DNA from: Nodosilinea sp. FACHB-131
GTDB taxonomy: Bacteria > Cyanobacteriota > Cyanobacteriia > Phormidesmidales > Phormidesmidaceae
DNA length: 64,000 nt
NCBI RefSeq assembly: GCF_014695395.1
Contig: NZ_JACJOF010000042.1
Location: forward strand, 35,168 to 99,167
Reading direction: 5' to 3'
Positions 63,184-64,000 of the stretch are shown here, one piece after another (position 1 is the stretch's first letter; the number at the start of each line of letters is the position of its first letter). The position numbers and the translations under genes were made by a program. Under the pieces are notes generated by a model. The model ran no database searches and was not told where the DNA came from. It saw only the letters and a program-made list of their open reading frames with translations.

Positions 63184-63408
63184 CTATGCTGCGATCGCCC
63201 AGGTGTCTACCACCTCGAGGTCGGGGTAGTGCTCGGACACATGGGCCACGATCGCGGCCTGCTCACCCCAGCCGTAGTGGCCACCGCTGGTTACCTCGAC
63301 GTTGATGCCGTCGATGATAGTCTGACCATTGGCAACGTGCGCTGTGATGACGCGATACCAACGAGTGCGAGTGCGGCGGGTTAGATTTTGAACGGTTGCA
63401 AGTACCAT
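63184..63408 (-). CDS. small soluble protein, 74 aa
   Basis: ATG at 63408 (MVLATVQNLTRRTRTRWYRV). Beta-rich and compact, with GQTIIDGINVEVTSGGHYGW and an acidic end EHYPDLEVVDTWAIAA. No family recognised, but the composition is protein-like. The earlier ATG at 63474 lies in a hairpin (AACCCCTGCC) and is not preferred. Confidence 0.45.
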   Translation of the reverse strand: MVLATVQNLTRRTRTRWYRVITAHVANGQTIIDGINVEVTSGGHYGWGEQAAIVAHVSEHYPDLEVVDTWAIAA

Positions 63409-63514
63409 GTAATTACCTATCACTTTGGGTAATCCCCTGCCATGACCTTGAAACATTGGCAGGGGTTTTTGCATTGGTGCCCTCTTTTAACGCCGTGGGC
63501 TGACAGCGTGGCCC

Positions 63515-63628
63515 CTATGCCAGGGCCTTAAGCATTTCCGCCTTCCGTAGGTGCTTGCCCTTGCCGTGGGCATTCCGCCAGGCGATACCCCAGCGGCTGC
63601 ACTCCTTCCGCAGCTCAGTGCTGGTCAT
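63515..63628 (-). CDS. tiny SAP/Rho-N-like protein, 37 aa or longer
   Basis: From the ATG at 63628 the product is MTSTELRKECSRWGIAWRN, then HGKGKHLRKAEMLKALA. The ELRKEC ... LRKAEMLKAL pattern resembles SAP or Rho N-terminal helix-extended-helix motifs that touch nucleic acid. A GTG at 63652 would add eight residues. It is divergent from the next gene, with 92 bp between starts. Confidence 0.4.
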   Translation of the reverse strand: MTSTELRKECSRWGIAWRNAHGKGKHLRKAEMLKALA

Positions 63629-63720
63629 GTCCTGGTAGTCAGTGGCGGCCACCTCGACCCGTGCGATCGCTACCTGGTGCAGCCGTCTGAGTTTATTGAG
63701 TGGGTTGATGGTGAGGTGGG

Positions 63721-63918
63721 ATGACCATAGAAGAGCTGGCCCAAATCATTGCTACCGGCGACGTGCCCCTCTCAATCCGCATGAGACAGGACGACGGCGA
63801 CGCGATTGGCATTCGGGTAGCGTTGGATATGCGCCAATCGGGTCAATACGACAGCATGAACTACGAGCAGGTGTTGGCCCCTCTGAAGACGACGGCGACG
63901 CGATTGGCATTCGGGTAG
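63721..63918 (+). pseudogene. small gene broken by a tandem duplication
   Basis: MTIEELAQIIATGDVPLSIR runs in frame until the second copy of a 98-bp repeat (63790-63887 and 63888-63985), where it goes out of frame and stops at 63918. Removing one copy restores a 60-residue protein ending LAPLKRHRA with TGA at 63998-64000. The family is not recognised. Confidence 0.65.
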
Positions 63919-63985
63919 CGTTGGATATGCGCCAATCGGGTCAATACGACAGCATGAACTACGAGCAGGTGTTGGCCCCTCTGAA
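63790..63985. repeat. 98-bp perfect tandem duplication
   Basis: Copies 63790-63887 and 63888-63985 are identical by eye. The length is not a multiple of three. Confidence 0.85.
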
Positions 63986-64000
63986 ACGGCATCGGGCTGA

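Noticed and set aside
1..64000. CRISPR arrays
   Set aside because: No regularly spaced repeats of 24-40 bp were seen. The only regular repeat is the 33-bp-spaced iteron set, which has three units and no spacer diversity of CRISPR type.
25815..64000. Mating-pair-formation (type IV channel) genes
   Set aside because: No VirB4-like ATPase or other channel component is present in the frames read, so self-transfer is not claimed.

Overview
The window reads as cyanobacterial DNA. HIP1 octamers (GCGATCGC) are scattered through it, for example near 1085, 1938, 2653, 18248, 28552, 46220 and 49110. The right-hand third carries large hybrid histidine kinases and GGDEF/EAL proteins of the kind common in Leptolyngbya-like and other filamentous cyanobacteria. 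I cannot name the species.

Layout. (1) 1-3042: the edge of a resident region. It holds a partial restriction-endonuclease-like/TIR defence gene, two decayed small genes and a broken MOBP-type relaxase. (2) 3043-25814: the backbone of a mobile plasmid or plasmid-derived element, starting at a radC gene that has lost its front. It has a ParA/ribbon-helix-helix partition pair, an RPA-type replication initiator, an iteron origin (three 16-bp iterons every 33 bp beside an AT-rich zone) and seven related intergenic palindromes with the core TATTTTCTAGAAAATA. Next come an unassigned conserved protein, about 1.3 kb of hairpin-dense DNA that looks like one very large structured RNA, an HTH + nucleotidyltransferase pair, DUF6876 and J-domain genes, and a nuclease-dead TnpB-like gene. 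The transfer module follows: a predicted F-like oriT, a ribbon-helix-helix accessory protein, a MOBF relaxase-helicase, a small membrane protein and a VirD4/TraD-type coupling protein.

(3) 25997-42057: a defence-type cargo block. It has a two-gene CBASS (patatin phospholipase effector + CD-NTase), a complete type I restriction-modification operon with a YgjP-like metalloprotease at its end, an Mrr-type endonuclease with an EVE/PUA-like front domain, a YhcG-like nuclease, a tyrosine recombinase, and an unrecognised two-gene operon whose second product carries a PD-(D/E)XK-like signature.

(4) 42058-64000: resident DNA. Degenerate sequence is followed by a signalling block: a PAS/GGDEF/EAL protein, two hybrid histidine kinases, a soluble kinase, a CheY-like regulator, an XRE regulator, and a GGDEF-EAL protein with an ethylene-receptor-like membrane front. 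Duplicated 55-aa genes and a recurrent hairpin lie between them. The right edge has a lipoprotein, several very small genes and a gene broken by a 98-bp tandem duplication.

How it fits together: Rep, Par and the iterons would maintain the element. The MOBF relaxase, its accessory protein and the coupling protein would move it through the predicted nic site. No mating-pair-formation genes are visible, so it looks mobilisable rather than self-transmissible within this window. The defence block is typical plasmid cargo. The best candidates for something undescribed are the large structured RNA (8100-9430) and the two-gene operon at 39662-42057.
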